The translations under genes were made by a program, and so were the position numbers. From Rubrivivax sp. (GTDB lineage Bacteria > Pseudomonadota > Gammaproteobacteria > Burkholderiales > Burkholderiaceae_C), in the NCBI GenBank assembly GCA_019635315.1, contig JAHBZT010000001.1, positions 592,001-656,000 of the forward strand: DNA of 64,000 bases, given 5' to 3'. Of this stretch, positions 51,556 to 59,964 are shown in pieces. Each line of letters starts with the position of its first letter. Within the stretch, counting starts at the first letter, position 1. The notes beneath the pieces were generated by a model, which made no database searches, had not been told where the DNA came from, and saw only the letters and a program-made list of their open reading frames with translations.

Positions 51556-52116
51556 CTAGAGCCGGCCCGCCGGCGCGAAGCCGAACAGGCGCACCAGCAG
51601 CGAGGTCGGGAACAGCGCGATGGCCTCGTTGTAGCGCGCGCTCGCGTCGTTGAAGAGCTGGCGCGCGAACGCCAGGCGCGCGTCACCGTCGCGCCAGGTC
51701 GCCACCAGCCCGGGCAGCTGCTCGATGTGGCGCAGGTCGCCCTGGTGGTCCAGCAGCGCGAAGACGCGGCTGGCCGCCGCCGCCAGCGCGGTCTCCGCGG
51801 CGACCCAGGCCGCGGCATGCCCGGCGTCGACCGGGCGCGCGGCCATCGCACCGGCGGCGCGTGCCGCCTGGTGCTGTGCCGCCAGCAGCGCGTCCAGCGC
51901 CCGCTGCTCGGCCGCCAGCGGCTCGCGCAGCGCGGCCACCAGCGGCTCCAGCGCGCCGCCGCGCTGGCGCAGCGCGTCGTCCACGCGCGTCCAGGCGTCC
52001 TTGATGGCATTGCGCAGCTCGACGAGCCGGTTGTAGGCGCCGAGCACCCAGAACCCGGCCACCGCCACCGCGGCCAGCGCGACGAGCTCGCCGCTGCTCA
52101 GCGCGGGCAGCGCCAT
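51556..52116 (-). CDS. LemA family protein
   Basis: 186-aa protein with one N-terminal transmembrane helix (ELVALAAVAVAGFWVLGAYN) and the LemA alpha-helical domain: NRLVELRNAIKDAWTRVDDA, later RQLFNDASARYNEAIALFPT and a C-terminal FGFAP. Function is not established for the family. It lies 4 bases downstream of proA on the same strand and ends opposite the convergent arsR gene, with a small CTGGG/CCCAG stem in the 58-base gap. Confidence 0.9.
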   Translation of the reverse strand: MALPALSSGELVALAAVAVAGFWVLGAYNRLVELRNAIKDAWTRVDDALRQRGGALEPLVAALREPLAAEQRALDALLAAQHQAARAAGAMAARPVDAGHAAAWVAAETALAAAASRVFALLDHQGDLRHIEQLPGLVATWRDGDARLAFARQLFNDASARYNEAIALFPTSLLVRLFGFAPAGRL

Positions 52117-52120
52117 CGCC

Positions 52121-53395
52121 TCAGGTGCGGATCTCGCCCTGGCCGAGCACGACCCACTTCAGCGAGGTCAGCCCCTCCAGGCCGACCGGGCCGCGGGCGT
52201 GGAACTTGTCGGTGCTGATGCCGATCTCGGCGCCCAGGCCGTATTCGAAGCCGTCGGCGAAACGCGTGCTGGCATTGACCATCACGCTGGCCGAATCGAC
52301 CTCGCGCAGGAAGCGCATCGCATGCGGGTGGTTGGTCGTCAGGATCGCGTCGGTGTGGTGTGAGCCGTGGCGGTTGATGTGCGCGATCGCCTCGTCCAGC
52401 GAAGCGACGACCTTCACGCTGATCACCGGCGCCAGGTATTCGGTGGCCCAGTCGTCCTCGGTGGCCGGCCGCAGGTCGGCGCCGGCCACCTGCTGCAGCA
52501 ACGGCAGCGCACGCGGGCAGGCGCGCATCTGCACGCCCTTGGCCGCGAACACGGCGCCGATGCGCGGCAGGAAGTCCGCCGCCTGCGCGGCGTGCACGAG
52601 CAGGCTCTCGGCGGCGTTGCAGGGGCTGTATTTCTGCGTCTTCGCGTTGTCGGTGACCTTCAGCGCGAGCGCCAGGTCGACCTCGGCGTCGACGTAGACA
52701 TGGCAGTTGCCGTCCAGGTGCTTGATCACCGGCACGCGCGCCTCGCGGCTGATGCGCTCGATCAGCCCCTTGCCGCCGCGCGGGATGATCACGTCCACGT
52801 ACTCGGGCATCGTGATCAGGTGGCCGACCGCGGCGCGGTCAGTGATGGGCACCAGTTGCACCGCATCGGCCGGCAGGCCGGCCTCCAGCAGCGCCGCGCG
52901 CACCAGCTCGGCCAGCGCGAGGTTGCTGTGCAGCGCCTCGCTGCCGCCGCGCAGGATGCAGGCATTGCCGCTCTTGATGGCCAGCGACGCGGCCTCGATG
53001 GTCACGTTCGGCCGGCTCTCGTAGATCATGCCGAAGACACCCAGCGGCACGCGCATGCGGCCGACGGCGATGCCGCTGGGCCGGCGCTTGAGTTCGGTGA
53101 TCTCGCCGATGGGGTCGGGCATCGCGGCGATCTGCTCGCAGCCCTGGGCCACCGTCTCGACGATCGCCGGCGTCAGCTTCAGGCGGTCGCGCAACGGCTC
53201 GTCGAGCCCGGCCGCGGCGGCCAGGTCCTGCGCATTGGCCTGCACCAGCGCCGCGACCCCGTCGCGCAGCCGGCGCGCCAGCGCGCGCAGCGCGGCGTCC
53301 TTGGCCGCCGTCGGCGCGGCGGCCATCAGCGCCGACGCGGCACGCGCGGCCGCGCCCAGGTGCGCCATCGCGGCGGCGAGGTCGGTCGCGTTCAT
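52121..53395 (-). CDS. proA: gamma-glutamyl phosphate reductase
   Basis: About 424-aa aldehyde-dehydrogenase-fold enzyme of proline synthesis: NADPH-dependent reduction of gamma-glutamyl phosphate to the semialdehyde. Family motifs are [37 protein letters not shown] and [11 protein letters not shown]; the catalytic Cys is in [17 protein letters not shown] 53395 ([10 protein letters not shown]) is preferred; ATG 53404 adds three residues. The next gene downstream is lemA; proB is not adjacent. Confidence 0.96.
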   Translation of the reverse strand: MNATDLAAAMAHLGAAARAASALMAAAPTAAKDAALRALARRLRDGVAALVQANAQDLAAAAGLDEPLRDRLKLTPAIVETVAQGCEQIAAMPDPIGEITELKRRPSGIAVGRMRVPLGVFGMIYESRPNVTIEAASLAIKSGNACILRGGSEALHSNLALAELVRAALLEAGLPADAVQLVPITDRAAVGHLITMPEYVDVIIPRGGKGLIERISREARVPVIKHLDGNCHVYVDAEVDLALALKVTDNAKTQKYSPCNAAESLLVHAAQAADFLPRIGAVFAAKGVQMRACPRALPLLQQVAGADLRPATEDDWATEYLAPVISVKVVASLDEAIAHINRHGSHHTDAILTTNHPHAMRFLREVDSASVMVNASTRFADGFEYGLGAEIGISTDKFHARGPVGLEGLTSLKWVVLGQGEIRT

Positions 53396-53473
53396 CAGCC
53401 GCATTGTCGCAAAGGCGTTCGCGCGGCGCCGGCGACGAGGGTGCTCGCCGCCGGCTCGGCCGGCCGGGCACGT

Positions 53474-53761
53474 TCAGGCCTCGTAGTGCCCGCGGCGCTC
53501 GAGCACCGTGAATTGCGGCGGCTCGAGCGCGCCGCCCGATCGCATCGTCGGCGGCGCCTCGGGGTCGGCGCGGAAGGCGTCGAAGGCGGCGCGGTCGACC
53601 CAGTCGATCAGCACCATCGCGGTGCCCGGCTCGTCGGGCAGCATGAAGGCCTGCGCGCCGCGGCTGCCGTGGGCGCGGCGCCTGGCCTGCCCGTGCGTGG
53701 CGAAGACCTCGAGGAATCGCTGCGCATCGGCGATGCGCACCTTGGCCAGGGTCGTGAACAT
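53474..53761 (-). CDS. small ABM-like dimeric alpha+beta barrel protein
   Basis: 95-aa protein that resembles antibiotic-biosynthesis-monooxygenase/EthD-type ferredoxin-like folds: FTTLAKVRIADAQRFLEVFA at the start, a central AMVLIDWVDRAAFDAFRADP, and PQFTVLERRGHYEA at the end. No cofactor is expected for this fold. It is 24 bases after the YdhR-like gene, on the same strand, and both face the LysR regulator. The substrate is unknown; oxidation of an aromatic or quinol compound is a guess. Confidence 0.75.
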   Translation of the reverse strand: MFTTLAKVRIADAQRFLEVFATHGQARRRAHGSRGAQAFMLPDEPGTAMVLIDWVDRAAFDAFRADPEAPPTMRSGGALEPPQFTVLERRGHYEA

Positions 53762-53785
53762 CGGAAGGCTCCTCGTGGTCGGTTC

Positions 53786-54097
53786 TCAGGCCGGCATCGG
53801 GGCACGGGTGGCCCGGCTCAGCGCCGCGTTGACCTCGAACAGGCGCGCCTCGATCTGCGTCACGCCCAGCGCCGACAGCCGAGGGCGGTGCTTGTCGAGG
53901 TAGCGCTGCGCCTGCTCGCGGCTCGCGAACAGGTATTCGCCGCTGGCGCGCCCGCTGCCGGGGTCCTCGCCCCACAGCTTCCAGTGCAGGCCGGGTTCGC
54001 CGGCGATGTCGGCCGCGAGGTCGCGGCAGGCGGCGGCGAGTTCGGGGCCCCAGGGGCCGGCAAAGGCGAAGTCGACGTGAAGGAAGGTGGCGGGCAT
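53786..54097 (-). CDS. YdhR-like putative monooxygenase
   Basis: 103-aa protein matching the YdhR family: ATFLHVDFAFAGPWGPELAA, GLHWKLWGEDPGSGRASGEY, LFASREQAQRYLDKHRPRL and a C-terminal ARLFEVNAALS. Members are dimeric ferredoxin-like proteins with unproved monooxygenase activity. The ATG 54097 start fits the family's N-terminus; an upstream in-frame ATG (54163) would run into the operator. It is likely controlled by the divergent LysR protein. Confidence 0.82.
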   Translation of the reverse strand: MPATFLHVDFAFAGPWGPELAAACRDLAADIAGEPGLHWKLWGEDPGSGRASGEYLFASREQAQRYLDKHRPRLSALGVTQIEARLFEVNAALSRATRAPMPA

Positions 54098-54146
54098 CGT
54101 GGTCTCCGGGTTTGAACAGGGTCCGGAGCGTAGATTGATGCCCGTT

Positions 54147-54184
54147 GGTTGATAAAGTGGCAAAGAATAAACTTTCTGTCAACC
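54147..54184. promoter_or_regulatory. nested inverted repeat in ydhR-like/lysR divergent region
   Basis: GGTTGA (54147-54152) pairs with TCAACC (54179-54184), and inside it AAAGT (54154-54158) pairs with ACTTT (54171-54175) around an AT-rich centre. The region lies between the divergent start codons 54097 and 54204. Symmetric sites with an AT-rich centre are the usual form of LysR binding sites. Confidence 0.6.
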
Positions 54185-54203
54185 AGGAGTGTTCAATAGC
54201 GCC

Positions 54204-55118
54204 ATGGACCAGCTGACCAGCATGCGTGTCTTCGTCCGCGTCGTCGACCTTGCCGGCTTCGCCGCGGCCGCGCGTGCGCTGGACCTGTCGACGGCCATGG
54301 TGAGCAAGCATGTCGCGGCGCTCGAGCGGCGGCTCGGCCTGATGCTGCTCGCGCGTACCACGCGCAGGGTCGTGCCGACGGAGGCCGGGCGGCGCTTCCA
54401 CGTGCACTGCGGCGAGATCCTGCGCGCCGTCGACGAGGCGGAGCAGGAACTGCTCGCGCAGGCGCTGGAGCCCTCGGGCTGCCTGCGCATCACGGCGCCG
54501 GTGGAATTCGGCCAGCGCCAGCTGGCGCCGCTGCTGCCGCTGCTGCTGCAGCGGCATCCGAAGCTGGCGATCCATCTCGACCTGACGAACCGCGTCGTCG
54601 ACCTCGTCGAGGAGGGCCTGGATGTCGCGGTCCGCATCGCGCCGCAGCTCGACTCGGCGCTGCGCGGCCGGCAGTTGACGGCGTCGCGGCTGCTGCTCGT
54701 CGCGGCGCCGGCGTACCTGCAGCGCCACGGCGCCCCGGCGGCGCCCGAGGCGCTGGCACGGCACGCGACGCTGAGCTTCGCGCTCGGCCCGGGCCGGCAC
54801 TGGAGCTTCACGCGCGGGACGCAGCGCAGCGCCGTCGATGTCGAGCCCCGGATGACGGCCACGAGTTCCGAGGTGCTTCGCGCGGCGGCCTGCGCCGGCG
54901 CCGGGATCGCGCTGCTGCCGACCTTCCTGGTCGACGACGCGCTGGCGCAGGGCACCTTGCGCCGCGTGCTGCCCGACTGGGCGATCGGCACGCTGAAGGT
55001 CTTCGCGATCCACCCGCACCGGCGCACGCATCCGGCGCGCTTGCGCGTCTTCCTCGACGCGCTGGCCGAGCGCTTCGGGCCCGACCCCGAGCGCGACGGG
55101 TTCATCGCCGACGCCTGA
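54204..55118 (+). CDS. LysR-family transcriptional regulator
   Basis: 304-aa regulator. The winged-helix DNA-binding domain occupies residues 1-60 (MRVFVRVVDLAGFAAAARAL, then VSKHVAALERRLG). The effector-binding domain (about 88-295) includes LRITAPVEFGQRQLAPLLPL and GAGIALLPTFLVDD, close to the subgroup that regulates divergent oxidoreductase genes. It lies opposite the two small monooxygenase-like genes and probably controls them. ATG 54204 is chosen over a GTG at 54189 because the family begins MDQL. Confidence 0.93.
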   Translation: MDQLTSMRVFVRVVDLAGFAAAARALDLSTAMVSKHVAALERRLGLMLLARTTRRVVPTEAGRRFHVHCGEILRAVDEAEQELLAQALEPSGCLRITAPVEFGQRQLAPLLPLLLQRHPKLAIHLDLTNRVVDLVEEGLDVAVRIAPQLDSALRGRQLTASRLLLVAAPAYLQRHGAPAAPEALARHATLSFALGPGRHWSFTRGTQRSAVDVEPRMTATSSEVLRAAACAGAGIALLPTFLVDDALAQGTLRRVLPDWAIGTLKVFAIHPHRRTHPARLRVFLDALAERFGPDPERDGFIADA

Positions 55119-55150
55119 GCAGGCTCGCGCGGCGGCCGGCGCTCGCGCCA

Positions 55151-55195
55151 CTGCTGCGCCGACGCGCCTGGCGAGTGCCGGCACGAGCGCAGCAG
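55151..55195. terminator. bidirectional hairpin between lysR and bciA
   Basis: CTGCTGCGC (55151-55159) pairs with GCGCAGCAG (55187-55195), with an inner TGGCG/TGCCGGCA fold. It lies between the two convergent genes. No U-tract follows on either strand, so termination strength is uncertain. Confidence 0.45.
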
Positions 55196-55211
55196 GGGCG
55201 AAGTGCCTGGC

Positions 55212-56249
55212 TCAGCGGAGCACGGCATGTTCGCGGCGCTCGTTCTCGGCCTCGCCGCGCAGCAGCCGCGCATAGTGCTCGAACAGCGTGCGCGTGCCGG
55301 TCGATGGCGTCGCGTCGGCGTCGTAGCGGCCGGCCGCCGGGTCCCAGACCAGCATCGACTCGGTCGCGTAGTAGCGGCCGATGCGCGCCAGCTCGGCCTT
55401 GGCGGCCAGCGCGGGCACCACGCGGCCGGCCGCGCCCAGCACGGCGGCCACCCCATCCAGCAGGCCCACCGGCACCTGGCGGAAGCGCGGCGGGCGGCCG
55501 AGCAGCGCAAACAGCGCCTCGCCCTGCTGGCGCGGCGTGATCGCCGGGCCCGGGCCGCCGATCGGCAGCACGCGGTTGCGCCGCGCCGGGTCGTCCAGGC
55601 AGTCGGCCAGGTAGTCGGCCAGGTCCTCGTCGGCGATCGGCTTGCAGGCCGTCAGCGTGCCGTCGCCGAACAGCAGGTTGGGCCGGCCGCGGCGCACACG
55701 CTCGACCTGGCCGGACAGCGACTTGAAGAAGGCCGTCGGGCGCACGATCGAATAGTCGACGCCGCTGGCCACGAGGGCCTGCTCGAAGGCCAGTTTGGCC
55801 TGCTGGAAGGCCAGCCGCGGCTTCTGCACGCAGATCGCCGACAGCAGCACGACCTGCGCCACGCCGGCCGCGCGCGCCGCGTCCAGCGCATTCAGATGGG
55901 CGCGGTGGTCGATGGCCCAGGCCTCGGCCGGCACGCCGGTGCGCGAGGCCAGGCAGGACACCAGCGCGTCGAAGCGCTCGCCGCGCACGCCGTCGCGGGC
56001 CAGCGAGGCCGGGTCGGTGACCAGGCCCTCGCGCAGCGTCGCCCCGGCCGGCGCCGTGGCGCCGCCGCGGCCCGGCCGCACGAAGGCGACGACCTCGTGG
56101 CCGCGCCGTAGCAGCGCCTGCAAGGTGGCGCGGCCGATGGTGCCGGTGGCGCCGAGCAGCAGGACGCGGCGCGGCCGCGGCGAGTGCACGGCAGGCGGTG
56201 CCCCGTGCTCGTGCTGGCCGGCGGGTGCCGTTGATCCAGGTTCGGGCAT
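55212..56249 (-). CDS. bciA: divinyl (proto)chlorophyllide a 8-vinyl reductase, BciA type
   Basis: 345-aa NADPH-dependent reductase of the atypical SDR family that reduces the C8 vinyl group in bacteriochlorophyll synthesis. The cofactor motif is LLLGATGTIGRATLQALL. Highly characteristic BciA segments are VSCLASRTGVPAEAWAIDH, LLSAICVQKPRLAFQQAKLA, DYSIVRPTAFFKSLSGQVER, LLFGDGTLTACKPIADEDLA and LPIGGPGPAITPRQQGEALF. This marks the organism as phototrophic or derived from one. It lies six bases downstream of the SARP-type regulator gene, so the two are probably one transcript. No other bch genes are in the window. Confidence 0.9.
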   Translation of the reverse strand: MPEPGSTAPAGQHEHGAPPAVHSPRPRRVLLLGATGTIGRATLQALLRRGHEVVAFVRPGRGGATAPAGATLREGLVTDPASLARDGVRGERFDALVSCLASRTGVPAEAWAIDHRAHLNALDAARAAGVAQVVLLSAICVQKPRLAFQQAKLAFEQALVASGVDYSIVRPTAFFKSLSGQVERVRRGRPNLLFGDGTLTACKPIADEDLADYLADCLDDPARRNRVLPIGGPGPAITPRQQGEALFALLGRPPRFRQVPVGLLDGVAAVLGAAGRVVPALAAKAELARIGRYYATESMLVWDPAAGRYDADATPSTGTRTLFEHYARLLRGEAENERREHAVLR

Positions 56250-56255
56250 GCGCGT

Positions 56256-59200
56256 TCAGTCGCCGGCCAGTGGGGCGGCCGCTTGCACGCCCATCGCCTG
56301 CCACAGCGCCGCGGCGCGACGCGCCGGGGTCTCGGGGCCGCCGGCATCGGGCTCGGCGGCGGCCAGCGCCTCGCAGGCGCGCGCCTGGTCGACGCGCGCG
56401 TCCTGGCGCTCGGCGAGCGTGACCGCCCGGCGCAGCAGGCCGCGGCCGGCCTCGACACGACCGGCCGCGACGGCCATGCCGCCTTCGATGCGCGCCTTCA
56501 GCGAGGCGCCCGGCGGGAAGCGCCGCACATGCGCGCGCAGGGCCGGCGCCAGCGCCGACCACGGGGCCTCCACCGCCGGCGGCAGTGGGGCACCGGCGGC
56601 CCCGGCGGCGCGTGTGCGCGCCGCCAGCGCCACCAGCGTGTCGCCGAGGCCGGCCAGCCCCTCGTGGGCCCAGAAGCCGAACAGCCGCGTGCGCGCCGCG
56701 GCGGCGGCGCCGGCGCGCACGGCGTGCAGCGCGGCCTCGGCGTCGCCGCGCCGCCAGGCCAGGCGCGCCGCCAGCCCCTGGCGTCGCAGCACGTAGGCGG
56801 CGTCGACATTCTCCATCTCGGTCAGCAGCAGCGAGGCGCGGTCGAACAGGGACTGGAGCAGCGCCTCGTCCAGGCCACCCAGGCACAGCCCGACCTCGCA
56901 TTGCCCGACCGGCCCCCAGGCGCGCCAGGCTTCGCCGGGGCGCTGCAGGCCCAGCTCGCTCATCTGCGCGAAGCGCTCCCAGGCCTCGGCCAGCCGGCCC
57001 TCGTAGAAGGCGAGCTTGGCGCCCAGCGAGCGCACTTCCATCTCCTGGCGGCCCGCCTGCAGCGCGTGCAGGTCATCGGCGGCGCGGTCGATCTCGGGCG
57101 CCAGGCCGGCCCAGTCGCCCAGCGCCAGGCGCAGGCCGACGCGGCCGGCGGCCACCAGCGCCGCCAGCCGCCGCGTCGGCATCGCGGGCAGCGTGCGCGG
57201 CCCGATCACCGCACGCGCCTGCCAACGGGCCAGCGCCGGATGACCCAGGCTGGCAGCGCCCCAGGCGGCACCGATGCGCGGCACGATCGGTGGCAGTCGG
57301 GCGGCCCGGCAAGCGACATCGGCCAGCGCGCCGACGCGCATCATCGGCGCCGGCTCGGGCAGGAAGGTCAGCGCATTCGTGGCGTGGATGGTGCCCAGCG
57401 CCAGCAGCACGCCGAAGGCGTCGCCATCGGCTCCGGGCGGCGGCCAGCCGCGCCGGCGCCGCAGCGCGAGCGTCGCCCGCAGCACGTCGCCCCAGCCGGC
57501 GTCCTCGGCCGCCAGGTCGGGCAGGTCCAGTGCGCGCCAGGCGGCGCGCCGCTCGCGCAGCGCCGCGGTGGCCGCGCCATGGCCGTCCAGCAGCTCGGCG
57601 CGGCGCAGCCGCCAGCCGGCGTTGCGCCAGCGCGGCAGGTCGCTGCGCGCCAGCGCCTCGCCGACCAGCGCCGCCGCCTCGGCCTGGCGGCCGGCGCGCT
57701 GCAGCAGCGCCGTGGTGGCGTCGAGCCAGCGCACCAGTGTGGCCGCGTCGGCGTCGGCCACCAGCCGCTGCAGCGCGAAGCGCAGCACCGGCGCCGACGC
57801 CGCCGCGGCGTCGGCCAGCGCGGGCACCGGCTCGGCGGGGTCGAGATCGCCGAAGGGCGCCGGCTGCGGCAGTCGCGCGAGCAGCCAGGCGGCCACCGCG
57901 GACGCCACCTCGCCGGCCAGCGCCGGGTCGGCGCGGCGACGCAGCCACGCCTGCTGCAGCGGGTGCAGGGCCAGCCAACCGTCGTGGTCGGCCTCGTCGT
58001 CGCGCCGCAGCCAGGCCTCGTCGCGCAGCGTCGCCAGCGCCGCGGCGTCGACACCGGCGGCCTGCGCCAGCGCGAGGTCGAAGCCCCCTGGCAGCTGCGC
58101 CAGCCGCAGCGCGGCCTGGCGCGCGCCTGCGTCCAGCAGCGCCCAAGAGTCCTCTAACACCGTGTCCAGGCTGTGGTGGTGGTCCGTCGGGTCGCGGTCG
58201 GCATCGGCCAGCGGCGACCCGGCGGCCAGGCGCTCGGCCACCGCGGTCGCGCCGGCCAGGTGCACGCCCCGCGCCGCCATCTCCAGCGCCAGCGGCAGCC
58301 CGCCGACCAGCGCGCAGATGCGCTCCACGGTGGCGCCCAATGCCGGGTCGGCCACCGGGTCGAAGCCCGGCGCCAGGCGCCGTGCCGCGGTGGTGAACAG
58401 CGCCGCGGCGTCGGACGATCCCGGCCGCGCCGGGTCGCTGCGCAGCAGCGACAGCCCGTCCAGTTCGAGCAGCCATTCGCGGCCGCCGCCGATGCGCCGG
58501 CGCGAGGTGGCCAGCACGCTGACGCCGGGCGCGCGCTCGCGCAGCAGCGGTTCGAAGCGCGCCGCCGCCGGCACCGTCTCCAGGTTGTCCAGCACCAGCA
58601 GCAGCGCACCCGGCGCGCTGCGGTCGCTGCCGATGCGCGCCAGCACCTGCTGCAGCAGCGTCTGCGCGTCCTGCAGCGCGCCGCCGGCATCGTCGCGGCC
58701 GCTGAGCACCAGCACGCCGTGGCGCTGCGTGGCGCCATGCGCCGCCGCGGCGGCCAGCGCCAGCCGCGTCTTGCCGACACCGCCCGGGCCGACGATGCTC
58801 AGCCAGCGGCAGGACGGCTCGGCCAGGCGCTGCGCGACCAGGGCCAGTTCCCGTTCGCGGCCGATCAGCCGTGGCGCTGGGTCAGGCACCGGCGCCACAG
58901 CCCGGGTCAGCGGGTCGATGGCTTCGGTCGGCGACGGCGATGGCGTCACCGGCGCGCCGGCGTTGTCCGGTTCGCCGGCCTGGACGGCAGCCAGGCCACG
59001 CACGGCGGCCCCGGCATCGTCGGCATGGATGCGCACGTACAGCGCATGGCAGGCTGCCGAGGGCCGCGCGCCCAGGCGCTGCGCCAGCGCGGCGCGGCAG
59101 GCTTCGTACTGCGCGATCGCCGCGGTGCGCCGCCCGCCGGCGGCCAGCAGCCGCATCAGCGCCATGTGCGCCTCTTCGTCGGCATCGTCGACGTCCAGCA

Positions 59201-59729
59201 GCGCGCGCGCGTGGGCCATCGCCTCTTCCGCGCGCCCGGCGGCTTCGGCGCGGGCCAGCAGGTCGTGGCGCAGCGAGACGATGTCGCGCCGGGCGCGCTG
59301 GCGCGCCGTGGCCAGCCAGTCCTCGAAGGCCTCGGCCGGACCGACATCGAAGCCGTCGAGCAGCGGGCCGCGCCAGGCCTCGGCGGCGGCGATGCGTTCG
59401 GCATGCGGCAGCGCCGGGTCCTGTGCGCGCCGCAGCGCGTGCAGGTCGACCCGCACGGCCGCCGCATCGGCCAGGCCGACCGCGTGGGCATCGATCGCCA
59501 GAGCCTCGGGCAGCCAGCGCCGCAGGCGCGACAGCGCGCCGCGCAGGTTGCCGCGCGCTGCCGCCTCGTCGAGTTCGCCCCACAGCAGCGCCGCCAGGCG
59601 CTGGCGCGGCCAGGCCACGCCTTCGGCGGCGAGCACGAAGACCAGCGCCTGGTGCTTGGGGGCCAGCAGCCGGGTCAGCGCCTGGCCGTCGAGTTCCAGC
59701 CGGCCCTGGCCCAGCATCGATACGTGCAA
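56256..59729 (-). CDS. large SARP-type regulator: winged helix, BTAD, STAND ATPase, helical repeats
   Basis: About 1157-aa regulator with AfsR-like architecture. An OmpR-type winged helix (about 1-95: LHVSMLGQGRLELDG, RLAALLWGELDEAAARGNLR) is followed by a bacterial transcriptional activation domain (about 96-235: LLDGFDVGPAEAFEDWLATA). The STAND/NB-ARC ATPase has Walker A GPGGVGKT (314-321), Walker B LLLVLD (376-381) and GLPL (477-480). The remaining ~600 residues are helical TPR-like sensor repeats. The start is uncertain (TTG 59729 keeps the first strand; ATG 59717 is next). It is divergent from a FAD monooxygenase across 11-bp-spaced heptamers. Confidence 0.85.
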   Translation of the reverse strand: MHVSMLGQGRLELDGQALTRLLAPKHQALVFVLAAEGVAWPRQRLAALLWGELDEAAARGNLRGALSRLRRWLPEALAIDAHAVGLADAAAVRVDLHALRRAQDPALPHAERIAAAEAWRGPLLDGFDVGPAEAFEDWLATARQRARRDIVSLRHDLLARAEAAGRAEEAMAHARALLDVDDADEEAHMALMRLLAAGGRRTAAIAQYEACRAALAQRLGARPSAACHALYVRIHADDAGAAVRGLAAVQAGEPDNAGAPVTPSPSPTEAIDPLTRAVAPVPDPAPRLIGRERELALVAQRLAEPSCRWLSIVGPGGVGKTRLALAAAAAHGATQRHGVLVLSGRDDAGGALQDAQTLLQQVLARIGSDRSAPGALLLVLDNLETVPAAARFEPLLRERAPGVSVLATSRRRIGGGREWLLELDGLSLLRSDPARPGSSDAAALFTTAARRLAPGFDPVADPALGATVERICALVGGLPLALEMAARGVHLAGATAVAERLAAGSPLADADRDPTDHHHSLDTVLEDSWALLDAGARQAALRLAQLPGGFDLALAQAAGVDAAALATLRDEAWLRRDDEADHDGWLALHPLQQAWLRRRADPALAGEVASAVAAWLLARLPQPAPFGDLDPAEPVPALADAAAASAPVLRFALQRLVADADAATLVRWLDATTALLQRAGRQAEAAALVGEALARSDLPRWRNAGWRLRRAELLDGHGAATAALRERRAAWRALDLPDLAAEDAGWGDVLRATLALRRRRGWPPPGADGDAFGVLLALGTIHATNALTFLPEPAPMMRVGALADVACRAARLPPIVPRIGAAWGAASLGHPALARWQARAVIGPRTLPAMPTRRLAALVAAGRVGLRLALGDWAGLAPEIDRAADDLHALQAGRQEMEVRSLGAKLAFYEGRLAEAWERFAQMSELGLQRPGEAWRAWGPVGQCEVGLCLGGLDEALLQSLFDRASLLLTEMENVDAAYVLRRQGLAARLAWRRGDAEAALHAVRAGAAAAARTRLFGFWAHEGLAGLGDTLVALAARTRAAGAAGAPLPPAVEAPWSALAPALRAHVRRFPPGASLKARIEGGMAVAAGRVEAGRGLLRRAVTLAERQDARVDQARACEALAAAEPDAGGPETPARRAAALWQAMGVQAAAPLAGD

Positions 59730-59803
59730 ACCCTGCAATCGAGGTCCCTGGCAGCCCTTCGCCGCCACGTGGCACAGCCATCGAAGCGGCCCGGGTCCGC
59801 CGC

Positions 59804-59858
59804 ACACGCCCAGCGCACGCGGCAGACACGCCCCGGACACGCCCGGCACACGCCTGCC
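59804..59858 (+). promoter_or_regulatory. five heptamer direct repeats at exact 11-bp spacing (SARP-type site)
   Basis: ACACGCC begins at 59804, 59826, 59837 and 59848, and a degenerate GCACGCG at 59815. The five units are therefore in one register with 11-bp period, one turn of B-DNA. Actinobacterial SARPs bind heptameric direct repeats with 11-bp spacing just upstream of a -10. The array lies 107 bases before the ATG of the divergent FAD monooxygenase and 75 bases before the regulator's start. Confidence 0.75.
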
Positions 59859-59964
59859 GCCGATGCTGACCGACAGGCCCGCCGCCCGATTCTGCGGCGG
59901 CCGCCGGGCCCCGGGCAAGCCGCAGGGACCCGCGCCCCAGGACCACCGACTGCAGGAGAGCCCC

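Noticed and set aside
59804-59858. CRISPR-like short array
   Set aside because: Units are 11 bp with 7-bp cores and no unique spacers of CRISPR length; the spacing fits a protein-binding array.
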